Part shown: positions 1 through 5,114 of the stretch, one piece after another
How positions within the stretch are numbered: position 1 is the stretch's first letter
Layout: the number at the start of each line of letters is the position of its first letter
Origin: Actinomycetota bacterium
Lineage (GTDB): Bacteria > Actinomycetota > Acidimicrobiia > Acidimicrobiales > Acidimicrobiaceae
Reading direction: 5' to 3'
DNA: 5,114 nucleotides
Assembly (NCBI GenBank): GCA_027318945.1
Contig: DAHVOF010000242.1
Span: 1 to 5,114, forward strand
Notes under the pieces: generated by a model
The model's database searches: none
What the model was told of the DNA's origin: nothing
Seen by the model: the letters and a program-made list of their open reading frames with translations, nothing else
Program-made: the position numbers and the translations under genes

Positions 1-409
1 GATCGGTGACTCCGTGCCACTTATCTCCGAATCCCCTAAGCAAATGCGCCAAAACTACCCACTGGCGAACCTTGATCGAAAGTTCGCCCCTCTTCGTAGT
101 GATGACTTCTCCGGTAGCACCAATCCAAGTGCCCAACGGCATATCGACGAAATTCTCGAAATTTTCAGTCCCGTCAGCGGAAGCGAACAACTGCACGTGC
201 CCTGAAGAATCACGCAGCTCCCCAAAGGCGATCTTGCCCTGCCGGCGCAGAAGCATTACTCGCCCAGCAACGGAATGGACTGCACCCGTGCTTTCACCAG
301 GCTGGAGATGGCCAAAGCTCCGACGAATATCGGCAGTTGTAGCTGTGCGTGCAAATGAGTACGGGGTTTCAGCCGCCACATTCGGAGGGCCTTCGACGCT
401 GTCAGTCAC
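1..409 (-). CDS. lysS: Lysyl-tRNA synthetase, N-terminal part (cut by window edge)
   Basis: This is the first 136 codons of a class II lysyl-tRNA synthetase, the cytosolic enzyme that charges tRNA-Lys; the reading frame runs off the left edge. What is visible is the OB-fold anticodon-binding domain: a PYSFART segment (residues 16-22, matching the family's NPYPxxFxRT), GRVMLLRRQGKIAF (49-62), ELRDSSGHVQLF (64-75), LGTWIGATGEV (92-102), TKRGELSIKV (105-114), and DKWHGVTD (129-136) leading to the catalytic domain, which is outside the window. The start is GTG at 409-407, because a TAA stop lies two codons upstream in frame. An AGAGGG stretch overlaps the coaX stop about 12 nt before it. A second GTG at 379-377, preceded by GAAGG, is also possible. 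The gene follows coaX by 16 nt, as in mycobacteria. The segment before the OB-fold is shorter than usual. The identification is firm; the exact start is less certain. Confidence 0.95.
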   Translation of the reverse strand, partial: MTDSVEGPPNVAAETPYSFARTATTADIRRSFGHLQPGESTGAVHSVAGRVMLLRRQGKIAFGELRDSSGHVQLFASADGTENFENFVDMPLGTWIGATGEVITTKRGELSIKVRQWVVLAHLLRGFGDKWHGVTD

Positions 410-425
410 CTGTTATTCAATCCCT

Positions 426-1247
426 CTAAGAAATGTTCATCTCATAAATAATTCGCAGGCCGTGAAGGGTCAGCCACGGCTCTACTACATCCAGCTCCTT
501 GCAGAACTTAGAAACCGTGCCACTCAGTCCTCCAGTAGCTATCACTGTTGTGCGCTCACCAAGCTCCGCCCTAAAACGCCTGCATAAACCGTCCGCCTGC
601 TCGGCAAATCCAAAAAGTGCCCCTGCCTGTATAGATTCCACGGTTGATTTGCCGATCACGCCTCTAGGTTCGATCAATTCAACCTTTCTTAGCGCCGCTG
701 CGTGGCTGAAAAGCGCGTTAAGCGATATATCTATCCCAGGAACTATTGCCCCGCCAAGATACTCCCGTCTAGCGGACACAGCGTCGAAGGTTGTCGCGGT
801 TCCGAAATCAACGATCAAGCATGGTCCCGGATACAGATCATATGCCGCAACGGCATCGGCAATTCTGTCGGCCCCAACTTCTTTAGGATTGTCGTATAAA
901 ATCGACATCCCTGAACGCACCCCAGGGCCCACTACCACTGGATTCACTTGGAACCATCTCTCAACCATATCCCGCATCGTCGTGGTTATCGAAGGCACGG
1001 TTGAGGAGATCACTAGGCCGGAAATGGAATTCAGCCGATCCAGACCTCGCATTCCTAATAGCTGGGAAAACAGGAGCGCATACTCATCCGCGGTGCGTCC
1101 AGCCACCGTAGCTATCCTGAAATTGTGACTTAGCCCCGAATCCGCCTTCCTGTCTGCTGGAGCAGTACATTCCGCGGTCGTAACGCTGTCAGCGTCATAA
1201 AGTCCGAATACCGTCTGAGTATTCCCGACATCAATCGCTAGGAGCAT
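426..1247 (-). CDS. coaX: Type III pantothenate kinase
   Basis: Phosphorylates pantothenate with ATP, the first committed step of coenzyme A synthesis, in the cytosol. The 273-residue protein has the type III (ASKHA fold) signatures: AIDVGNT at residues 4-10 (phosphate-binding loop with D6), RTADEYA (51-57), DNPKEVGADRIADA (119-132), the second acidic motif VDFGTATTFD (146-155), GGAIVPGI (165-172), GKSTVESIQAG (199-209) and IATGG (236-240). From family knowledge, this type needs a monovalent cation and is not feedback-inhibited by CoA. The ATG start has GAAGG (1261-1257) 9 nt upstream. It lies 22 nt after panC and 16 nt before lysS, so it is probably co-transcribed with both. The segment between the first strand pair and FRIAT (about residues 18-42) is roughly 10-15 residues longer than in typical members, which usually run about 255-265 residues. 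All expected motifs are intact. Confidence 0.97.
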   Translation of the reverse strand: MLLAIDVGNTQTVFGLYDADSVTTAECTAPADRKADSGLSHNFRIATVAGRTADEYALLFSQLLGMRGLDRLNSISGLVISSTVPSITTTMRDMVERWFQVNPVVVGPGVRSGMSILYDNPKEVGADRIADAVAAYDLYPGPCLIVDFGTATTFDAVSARREYLGGAIVPGIDISLNALFSHAAALRKVELIEPRGVIGKSTVESIQAGALFGFAEQADGLCRRFRAELGERTTVIATGGLSGTVSKFCKELDVVEPWLTLHGLRIIYEMNIS

Positions 1248-1269
1248 TGTCTCAAACCTTCACTAGCAG

Positions 1270-2130
1270 CTAGGCACCAATATTATCAATAAGTCTTACG
1301 CCACCGACTTTTGCGGCGACAAGAAGCCTCACAGGTCCCTCGATCCGCTTAGGCCTTATTAGGGTGCGCGGATCGACCACTAAAGCGTAGTCGAGCACAG
1401 CATGATTCGATTTTGCCACGCCGTCTATCTCGCGGACAAGCTCTTGAGACATAAGCGTCTCAATCGCACCTGGATCATTCTCACCCGCTGCTATGGCATC
1501 TCTTCCCAAAAAAAGTGAGCGTGAAAGAGCGAGAGCCGCAACGAGCTGTTCCGGATCCAAACGCATATTTCTCGACGATAAGGCAAGGCCCCTCTCGTCT
1601 CGTACGATGGGAACGGGTACTATCTCGATGGGAAAGTGGATCTCCTCCACCATTCGCGAAACGATGGCCAGCTGTTGGAAATCCTTTTCCCCGAAATATG
1701 CGCGGCACCTTCCCGTGATCGTGAAAAGCTTCGCAACAACGGTGACCACCCCACCAAAGTGACCGGGTCGGGATGCCCCTTCCAGTAGCTCCGAAAGCCG
1801 ATCAACCTCAAGATGGAAGAGGATAGGCTCGGGATGAATCTCCTGAGATGAGGGCGTGAATACCAGGTCAACGCCAGCCGATCTCAAGAACGCGAGATCG
1901 GCCTCCAACGTGCGCGGATACTTTTCCAGATCTTGAAGATTGTCGAACTGGAGAGCGTTTACAAACACCGAGACCACCACTAGGTCGCACTCCTGCTTGG
2001 CAACCTTGATCAGCCGCATGTGACCCTCGTGAAGCGCCCCCATAGTCGGTACCAAACCGATCACCCCACCCTCGGCGCGCACCGAATCACAATAGGCTTG
2101 GAGCTCCCTAGCCCTTGAAATCTGATCCAT
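1270..2130 (-). CDS. panC: Pantothenate synthetase (pantoate--beta-alanine ligase)
   Basis: Condenses pantoate and beta-alanine with ATP, through a pantoyl-adenylate, to give pantothenate; a soluble cytosolic enzyme of the nucleotidyltransferase fold. Counting from the ATG at 2130, it has 286 residues, close to the family norm. VPTMGALHEGH (27-37) carries the HIGH-like H34 and H37, followed by VNALQF (57-62), RPGHFGGVVTVVAKLF (121-136), FGEKDFQQ (146-153, with K149, D150 and Q153), and RDERGLALSSRN (177-188), the KMSKS-like loop. An in-frame ATG at 2151 would add seven residues, but only the ATG at 2130 has a strong Shine-Dalgarno (AAGGAGG), and with it VPTMG falls at the usual distance from the N-terminus. 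It sits 45 nt after folK, and coaX, which uses its product, follows 22 nt later. One oddity is Ala58 where the VNPxQF signature has Pro. Identification is firm. Confidence 0.98.
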   Translation of the reverse strand: MDQISRARELQAYCDSVRAEGGVIGLVPTMGALHEGHMRLIKVAKQECDLVVVSVFVNALQFDNLQDLEKYPRTLEADLAFLRSAGVDLVFTPSSQEIHPEPILFHLEVDRLSELLEGASRPGHFGGVVTVVAKLFTITGRCRAYFGEKDFQQLAIVSRMVEEIHFPIEIVPVPIVRDERGLALSSRNMRLDPEQLVAALALSRSLFLGRDAIAAGENDPGAIETLMSQELVREIDGVAKSNHAVLDYALVVDPRTLIRPKRIEGPVRLLVAAKVGGVRLIDNIGA

Positions 2131-2133
2131 AGC

Positions 2134-2140
2134 CCTCCTT
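2134..2140 (-). promoter_or_regulatory. Strong Shine-Dalgarno deciding the panC start
   Basis: AAGGAGG, reading 2140 down to 2134, lies 3 nt before the ATG at 2130-2128. The alternative in-frame ATG at 2151 has no comparable purine run upstream (the preceding 20 nt contain only an isolated AGG). The spacing is shorter than the usual 5-9 nt, so the choice is good but not proven. Confidence 0.6.
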
Positions 2141-2175
2141 GGCTGGGTCATCGCAAAACGTACACAGCCTAGTTC

Positions 2176-2676
2176 TTAGCAAATCGTCTCTCCCCAGACC
2201 ACAACGCCAGGATACACTTCGGCATCGTCGCGATCGATAGCGTCTCCAATGAGACGGCACATCTCAGGATTCAACGTTTGTGCCAAACCAGGATCAAGAT
2301 CATAAAGCGGAGCTATCACAAACGCCCTTTCATTGCAGCGCGGATGAGGAACGGTCATACCGCCGTCGCGGGATACCATTCCTTCCACAAATACGACATC
2401 GACATCTAAGGTCCTGGGTCCGTTCAGTTCGCTTCGCACGCGATTCGCTCTTCGCTCGAGACGTGTCACGAGACTAAGTAGCTGCGAAGGTTCCGGCTCG
2501 AAATCCAACTCCACCACGGCATTCAGAAACGGCCCCGAACCCTGTGTAGCATCGACAGGATCGGTCTCATACACCCTGGAGCACCGGACTGATCCGGGAA
2601 GGAACTTGACGGCACAACGGAGAAACTCGATTCTGTCGCCGAGATTCGAGCCAAGAGCTAAAAACGTCCTAGCCAA
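2176..2676 (-). CDS. folK: 6-hydroxymethyl-7,8-dihydropterin pyrophosphokinase (HPPK)
   Basis: Transfers pyrophosphate from ATP to 6-hydroxymethyl-dihydropterin, making the pterin substrate of FolP; cytosolic. With a TTG start at 2676 the product has 166 residues, normal for a single-domain HPPK. Motifs in order: ALGSNLGDR (7-15), YETDPVD (36-42), PFLNAV (49-54), GPRTLDVD (86-93) with the two magnesium aspartates D91 and D93, and VPHPRCNERAFV (109-120) with H111. The frame is open further up, with TTG at 2703 and GTG at 2697. The TTG at 2676 is preferred because AGGAGG precedes it and because homologues begin only a few residues before the ALGSNLGD strand. The start overlaps the folB stop by 8 nt, which suggests translational coupling. 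It is a separate gene, not a FolB-FolK fusion. panC follows after 45 nt. Function is certain; the start is likely. Confidence 0.95.
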   Translation of the reverse strand: MARTFLALGSNLGDRIEFLRCAVKFLPGSVRCSRVYETDPVDATQGSGPFLNAVVELDFEPEPSQLLSLVTRLERRANRVRSELNGPRTLDVDVVFVEGMVSRDGGMTVPHPRCNERAFVIAPLYDLDPGLAQTLNPEMCRLIGDAIDRDDAEVYPGVVVWGETIC

Positions 2677-3031
2677 GCGTCCTCCTGATGGTGACACCTG
2701 CAAAATTTAGGGGATAGGTGACAGGAGGCAGCATCTTTCTAACTGTAACTTCGACCTCAAGGACCTTATCAATCGCAAGAATGCGGTCAGCGATCTCCTG
2801 TGCAAGGGTTTCTATCAAATCAAAGCGTGTGGTAGTCGCAACTTCGATCGCAAGTGAGCCAAGGAGGGAATAATCAACAGTTTGGCTTATCCGGTCGCTT
2901 TCCGTCGCCGCGCGGAAATCGCCATACACAGCGATATCGATCTCAAACGGCTGCGGACTATCCTTTTCCACACTAAGAACACCGTGAGATGCCATCACCT
3001 TGATTCCATCGAGGAATATGCGATCCATCAC
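2669..3031 (-). CDS. folB: Dihydroneopterin aldolase
   Basis: Cleaves 7,8-dihydroneopterin to 6-hydroxymethyl-7,8-dihydropterin and glycolaldehyde, between FolE and FolK in the pathway; family members form ring-shaped oligomers in the cytosol. The 120-residue length is typical. Visible motifs are HGVLSVEKDSPQPFEIDI (16-33) with E22, SDRISQTVDYSLL (45-57) with Y54, LIETLAQEIAD (72-82) with pterin-anchoring E74, and VRKMLPP (97-103) with catalytic K99. These positions match the well-studied staphylococcal enzyme almost one to one. The GTG start at 3031-3029 overlaps the folP TGA in a GTGA tetranucleotide. The next codon is ATG (3028-3026), so initiation there would remove one residue. No strong Shine-Dalgarno is seen, so translation is probably coupled to folP. 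Its 3' end carries the ribosome binding site of folK. Confidence 0.96.
   Translation of the reverse strand: MMDRIFLDGIKVMASHGVLSVEKDSPQPFEIDIAVYGDFRAATESDRISQTVDYSLLGSLAIEVATTTRFDLIETLAQEIADRILAIDKVLEVEVTVRKMLPPVTYPLNFAGVTIRRTLG
2681..2686 (-). promoter_or_regulatory. Shine-Dalgarno of folK inside the end of folB
   Basis: A perfect AGGAGG reads 2686 down to 2681, 4 nt before the TTG at 2676-2674. It is built into the last codons of folB (Ile-Arg-Arg-Thr-Leu-Gly, stop). It argues for the internal TTG as the folK start over the TTG at 2703 or the GTG at 2697, neither of which has such a site. Confidence 0.7.
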
Positions 3032-3873
3032 GTTGCCATTCTTTTCGAATCACCGTTTTTCCACGTTAGAAGGGTTAGAAGTTCGCGAGTCTCGGCAACA
3101 TCGTGGACCCTCATCATGGTTGCTCCGTGCATAAAGCACCACGCACATGAGGCTAGCGACGACTCGGTTCGCGCGATGGGCGGAACATCTCTGCCAACTG
3201 ATGCCTTGGCAATCCGTCCCAGGAATGCCTTGCGCGAAGTTCCCACCAAAACCGGGGATCCGAGCTGCCGCAGCTTGTCAAGACCGGCAAGCAAAGCAAG
3301 ATTGTGGGCGAAATTCTTCCCGAATCCGATTCCTGGATCGATCCAGACTTCTTCCACCCCGAGAGTCTTTGCCCATTCGATCTTGGCTTTCAAATAGTCG
3401 AATACCTCGGAAACTACATCGTCATAGTGCGGATCCCGCTGCATCATCTCAGGGCTACCCTGCATATGCATCGCCACCCACCCGACACCGTATCTCGCGG
3501 CCACGCCGGCCAGGCTCGAGCTAATGTCATTTACCAAAGTGGCGCCAGCCTCGACGGCCTTGGAGGCAACAAGTGGCTTAAAAGTATCCACCGACACTCG
3601 ATAGCTTTTGGACAATTCGCTGATCACCGGTATAACTCGCCGTAATTCCTCTTCTTCTGGCACGGGTGCTGCACCTGGGCGCGAAGATTCTCCACCTACG
3701 TCGATGATGTCTGCACCCGATTCAGCCAAGCGGTGTCCATGCTCGATTGCAGCTTTGATACCGAAATACCGCCCGCCATCCGAAAAAGAGTCGGGCGTTA
3801 CATTGACGATTCCCATGATTCCACGATGACGCCCTAGCGCAGCCTCTGAGAACAGGCGGCTACCGATCGGCAT
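3028..3873 (-). CDS. folP: Dihydropteroate synthase
   Basis: Condenses 6-hydroxymethyl-dihydropterin pyrophosphate with p-aminobenzoate to give dihydropteroate, the step blocked by sulfonamides; a cytosolic TIM-barrel enzyme. The 281 residues are a normal length. Both family signatures are present: GIMGIVNVTPDSFSDGGRYF (18-37, with N24) and DIIDVGGESSRPGA (55-68, with D58). Further binding residues are seen in SVDTF (94-98, D96), LVNDISS (113-119, N115), WIDPGIGFGK (177-186), GTSRKAFLG (211-219, K215) and RVHDV (255-259, R255 and H257). The ATG start has AAGGG (3883-3879) 5 nt upstream, inside the last codons of folE, which it overlaps by 14 nt in another frame. Its TGA overlaps the folB start. 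No substitution in the pterin or sulfa loops stands out, and the residues match functional FolP rather than the inactive FolP2-type paralogue, as far as can be judged by eye. Confidence 0.98.
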   Translation of the reverse strand: MPIGSRLFSEAALGRHRGIMGIVNVTPDSFSDGGRYFGIKAAIEHGHRLAESGADIIDVGGESSRPGAAPVPEEEELRRVIPVISELSKSYRVSVDTFKPLVASKAVEAGATLVNDISSSLAGVAARYGVGWVAMHMQGSPEMMQRDPHYDDVVSEVFDYLKAKIEWAKTLGVEEVWIDPGIGFGKNFAHNLALLAGLDKLRQLGSPVLVGTSRKAFLGRIAKASVGRDVPPIARTESSLASCAWCFMHGATMMRVHDVAETRELLTLLTWKNGDSKRMAT

Positions 3874-4477
3874 TCCGACCCTTGGTTATCAGGTCCAAAG
3901 CTTCAGCCCTCGTGACCCCATCCCTCTGGAATGCGCCACGAACTGCAGAAGTCATGGCTCGGGAACCCACTTTCTTTGAACCGCGCATCGACATGCACAG
4001 GTGTTCCGCTTCGACAACTACCAGGACTCCCTTTGGTCGCATCGATTTCTGGATGGCGTTTGCAATTTCAGAGGTAAAGCGTTCCTGTACCTGCAATCTC
4101 TTGGAAACTCCGTCCACCAGCCTCGCAATGCCTGAAAGTCCGGCGATCTGGCCCGACTCATTCGGGATGTAGGCCACATGAACATCACCGAAAAATGGAA
4201 GCAAATGATGCTCGCATAGGGAGAAGAACGATATATCGCGCAGGAGGACCATCTCCTCGTGACCCGCCGGGAACATGGAGCCTAAGAATCCCTCACTGGG
4301 CTGGTTTGTACCGGACAAAAGCTCCTCAAACATCCCCGCAACCCGCAATGGCGTCTCTTTCAGCCCTTCACGGTTCGGGTCCTCTCCCATAGCCTCCAAA
4401 AGCTGAGCGACGAGAGACTTAACCCTCTCTCTCTGGAAAATCCTAGGAGACTCCTCTCCCGCTGATTCGATCGCCAC
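3860..4477 (-). CDS. folE: GTP cyclohydrolase I
   Basis: Converts GTP to 7,8-dihydroneopterin triphosphate and formate, the entry step of folate synthesis; family members are cytosolic decamers. The 205-residue protein has EGLKETPLRVAGMF (37-50), the zinc site SLCEHHLLPFFG (86-97) with C88 and H91 plus the third ligand C161 in EHLCMSMRG (158-166), and LQVQERFTSEIA (128-139). H159 and R165 correspond to catalytic and phosphate-binding residues of the E. coli enzyme. The start is GTG at 4477-4475, with AGAGG (4489-4485) 7 nt before it. It follows hpt by 16 nt and overlaps folP by 14 nt. One oddity is the near-invariant GLSK motif, which reads GLSG (113-116), so the lysine equivalent to E. coli K136 is replaced by glycine. 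Zinc ligands and the rest of the fold look intact, so an active enzyme is still the best call. Confidence 0.96.
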   Translation of the reverse strand: MAIESAGEESPRIFQRERVKSLVAQLLEAMGEDPNREGLKETPLRVAGMFEELLSGTNQPSEGFLGSMFPAGHEEMVLLRDISFFSLCEHHLLPFFGDVHVAYIPNESGQIAGLSGIARLVDGVSKRLQVQERFTSEIANAIQKSMRPKGVLVVVEAEHLCMSMRGSKKVGSRAMTSAVRGAFQRDGVTRAEALDLITKGRNADR

Positions 4478-4484
4478 ACCTGTA

Positions 4485-4489
4485 CCTCT
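4485..4489 (-). promoter_or_regulatory. Shine-Dalgarno of folE
   Basis: AGAGG reads 4489 down to 4485 in the 16-nt gap between the hpt TAA stop (4496-4494) and the GTG at 4477-4475, with 7 nt spacing. It supports the GTG as the folE start; there is no room for a promoter or terminator in this gap. Confidence 0.6.
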
Positions 4490-4493
4490 GGCC

Positions 4494-5057
4494 TTATTGC
4501 CTGTATATTGCTATCTGCGAAAGGTTGCGATACTTTTCCGCCAAATCAAGGCCGTATCCAACGACAAACACTCTCGGTATCACAAATCCAGTGTAGGCAA
4601 TCTCAAGGCCCGCTGGCTGCATGCCATCCTTCACAAGCAGTGCGCAGACCTCTACTGAACTGGCATTTCGAGCCTGCAAATTGCGCACCAGATACGATAG
4701 GGTGAGACCGGAATCGATCACGTCCTCAACAATCAGCACGTCCTTGCCCGTTAGGTCGAGATCAAGATCTTTGATTATTCTCACCACTCCTGACGTTTTG
4801 GTGGTGACGCCATAGGATGAGACCGCCATGAAATCTATCTCTACCGGAAGATTTATGGCTCTCGCAAGGTCAGCTATAAAAAGTATGGCCCCTTTAAGCA
4901 CTCCAACCATCAGCAAAGAGCGATTTTGATAGTCACGCGTGATGGAGCGGCCCAGCTCTACGATCTTCGCCTGAATCTCATCCGATGTAAGTAGCACCTC
5001 GCCAAATCCAGGATCCGACCCAGCCCAGCTCGCATTTGAAGAATCTTTTGATTGCAT
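4494..5057 (-). CDS. hpt: Hypoxanthine (-guanine) phosphoribosyltransferase
   Basis: Purine salvage enzyme that joins hypoxanthine or guanine to PRPP to give IMP or GMP; cytosolic. From the ATG at 5057 it has 187 residues, a usual size. Type I phosphoribosyltransferase features: VLLTSDEIQAKIVELG (21-36), LKGA (54-57, PRPP loop I), SSYG and the flexible loop (80-90), the PRPP signature VLIVEDVIDSGLTL (107-120), K143 in the purine-binding region, and FVVGYGLD (164-171) with the base-stacking aromatic F164. The frame is open to the window edge, with a TTG at 5108 that would add 17 residues. I prefer the ATG because those residues do not resemble the family, although no good ribosome binding site precedes it. 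The C-terminus is slightly short, ending soon after YRNLSQIA. Its place near fol genes, coaX and lysS matches the hpt neighbourhood of Gram-positives, where tilS usually lies just upstream. Confidence 0.94.
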   Translation of the reverse strand: MQSKDSSNASWAGSDPGFGEVLLTSDEIQAKIVELGRSITRDYQNRSLLMVGVLKGAILFIADLARAINLPVEIDFMAVSSYGVTTKTSGVVRIIKDLDLDLTGKDVLIVEDVIDSGLTLSYLVRNLQARNASSVEVCALLVKDGMQPAGLEIAYTGFVIPRVFVVGYGLDLAEKYRNLSQIAIYRQ

Positions 5058-5114
5058 GACATGAATCAACTTAGTGCATCGAGACGTTGCGGCGCGAGAA
5101 AATGCCAAAGAGAA

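Noticed and set aside
6..587. A 193-codon plus-strand frame across the coaX-lysS junction
   Set aside because: It is antisense to the lysS OB-fold region and the coaX 3' end, both clearly coding on the minus strand, and has no recognisable domain.
499..1128. A 209-codon open frame on the plus strand, opposite coaX
   Set aside because: It lies wholly antisense to a coaX with complete motifs, its translation resembles no family I know, it is rich in Ser, Pro, Thr and Arg as expected of a shadow frame, and it has no clear ribosome binding site.
1508..1514. A run of seven A (seven T on the coding strand) inside panC, as a possible slippage or programmed frameshift site
   Set aside because: The panC frame is intact on both sides with normal length and C-terminus. 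There is no evident downstream structure or useful alternative frame, only a short shadow.
2131..2175. The 45-nt folK-panC gap as a possible promoter or terminator
   Set aside because: I see no convincing -10/-35 pair, and no hairpin followed by a T run. It contains only a ribosome binding site and an alternative start codon.
2882..3397. A 171-codon plus-strand frame opposite folB and folP
   Set aside because: It is antisense to two genes with intact catalytic motifs, and its composition is that of a reverse-strand shadow.
4425..4436. A short CT repeat (GA on the coding strand) near the 5' end of folE, as a possible phase-variation tract
   Set aside because: There are only about five dinucleotide units, encoding an ordinary QRER segment; too short to be a convincing variable tract.

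Overview
The window looks like chromosomal DNA from a bacterium, most likely an actinobacterium. Eight protein genes lie head to tail on the minus strand and fill almost all of it. In order of transcription (right to left) they are hpt, folE, folP, folB, folK, panC, coaX and the 5' end of lysS. The set matches the conserved Gram-positive neighbourhood that links hpt, the pterin/folate genes, coaX and lysS, and folE-folP-folB-folK ... panC ... coaX-lysS is the order known from mycobacteria. The proteins also read as actinobacterial, for example the Hpt PRPP-loop context and the DKWHGVTD stretch of LysS. Base composition is roughly half G+C, low for most actinobacteria. A lineage such as Acidimicrobiia would fit, but that is inference.

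Right part (about 5057-2176): purine salvage (Hpt), then four folate enzymes. FolE makes dihydroneopterin triphosphate from GTP, FolB converts dihydroneopterin to 6-hydroxymethyl-dihydropterin, FolK pyrophosphorylates it, and FolP condenses it with p-aminobenzoate to give dihydropteroate. The four fol genes overlap one another (14, 4 and probably 8 nt), so translation is probably coupled.

Left part (2130-1): PanC (pantothenate synthetase) and CoaX (type III pantothenate kinase) supply consecutive steps towards coenzyme A, followed by lysyl-tRNA synthetase, which is cut by the left edge. panD, usual between panC and coaX in mycobacteria, is absent here, and ftsH does not separate hpt from folE.

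Gaps between genes are at most about 45 nt. I see no convincing promoter, terminator, riboswitch, RNA gene, repeat array or mobile element, and the genes look like one transcription unit whose promoter lies beyond the right edge. Start codons are often not ATG (GTG for folE, folB and lysS, probably TTG for folK). This is a housekeeping region and I do not find a new system in it. The points most worth checking are a replaced lysine in the FolE GTP pocket, a proline-to-alanine change in a PanC signature, a short LysS N-terminus, an insert in CoaX, and several start-site choices.
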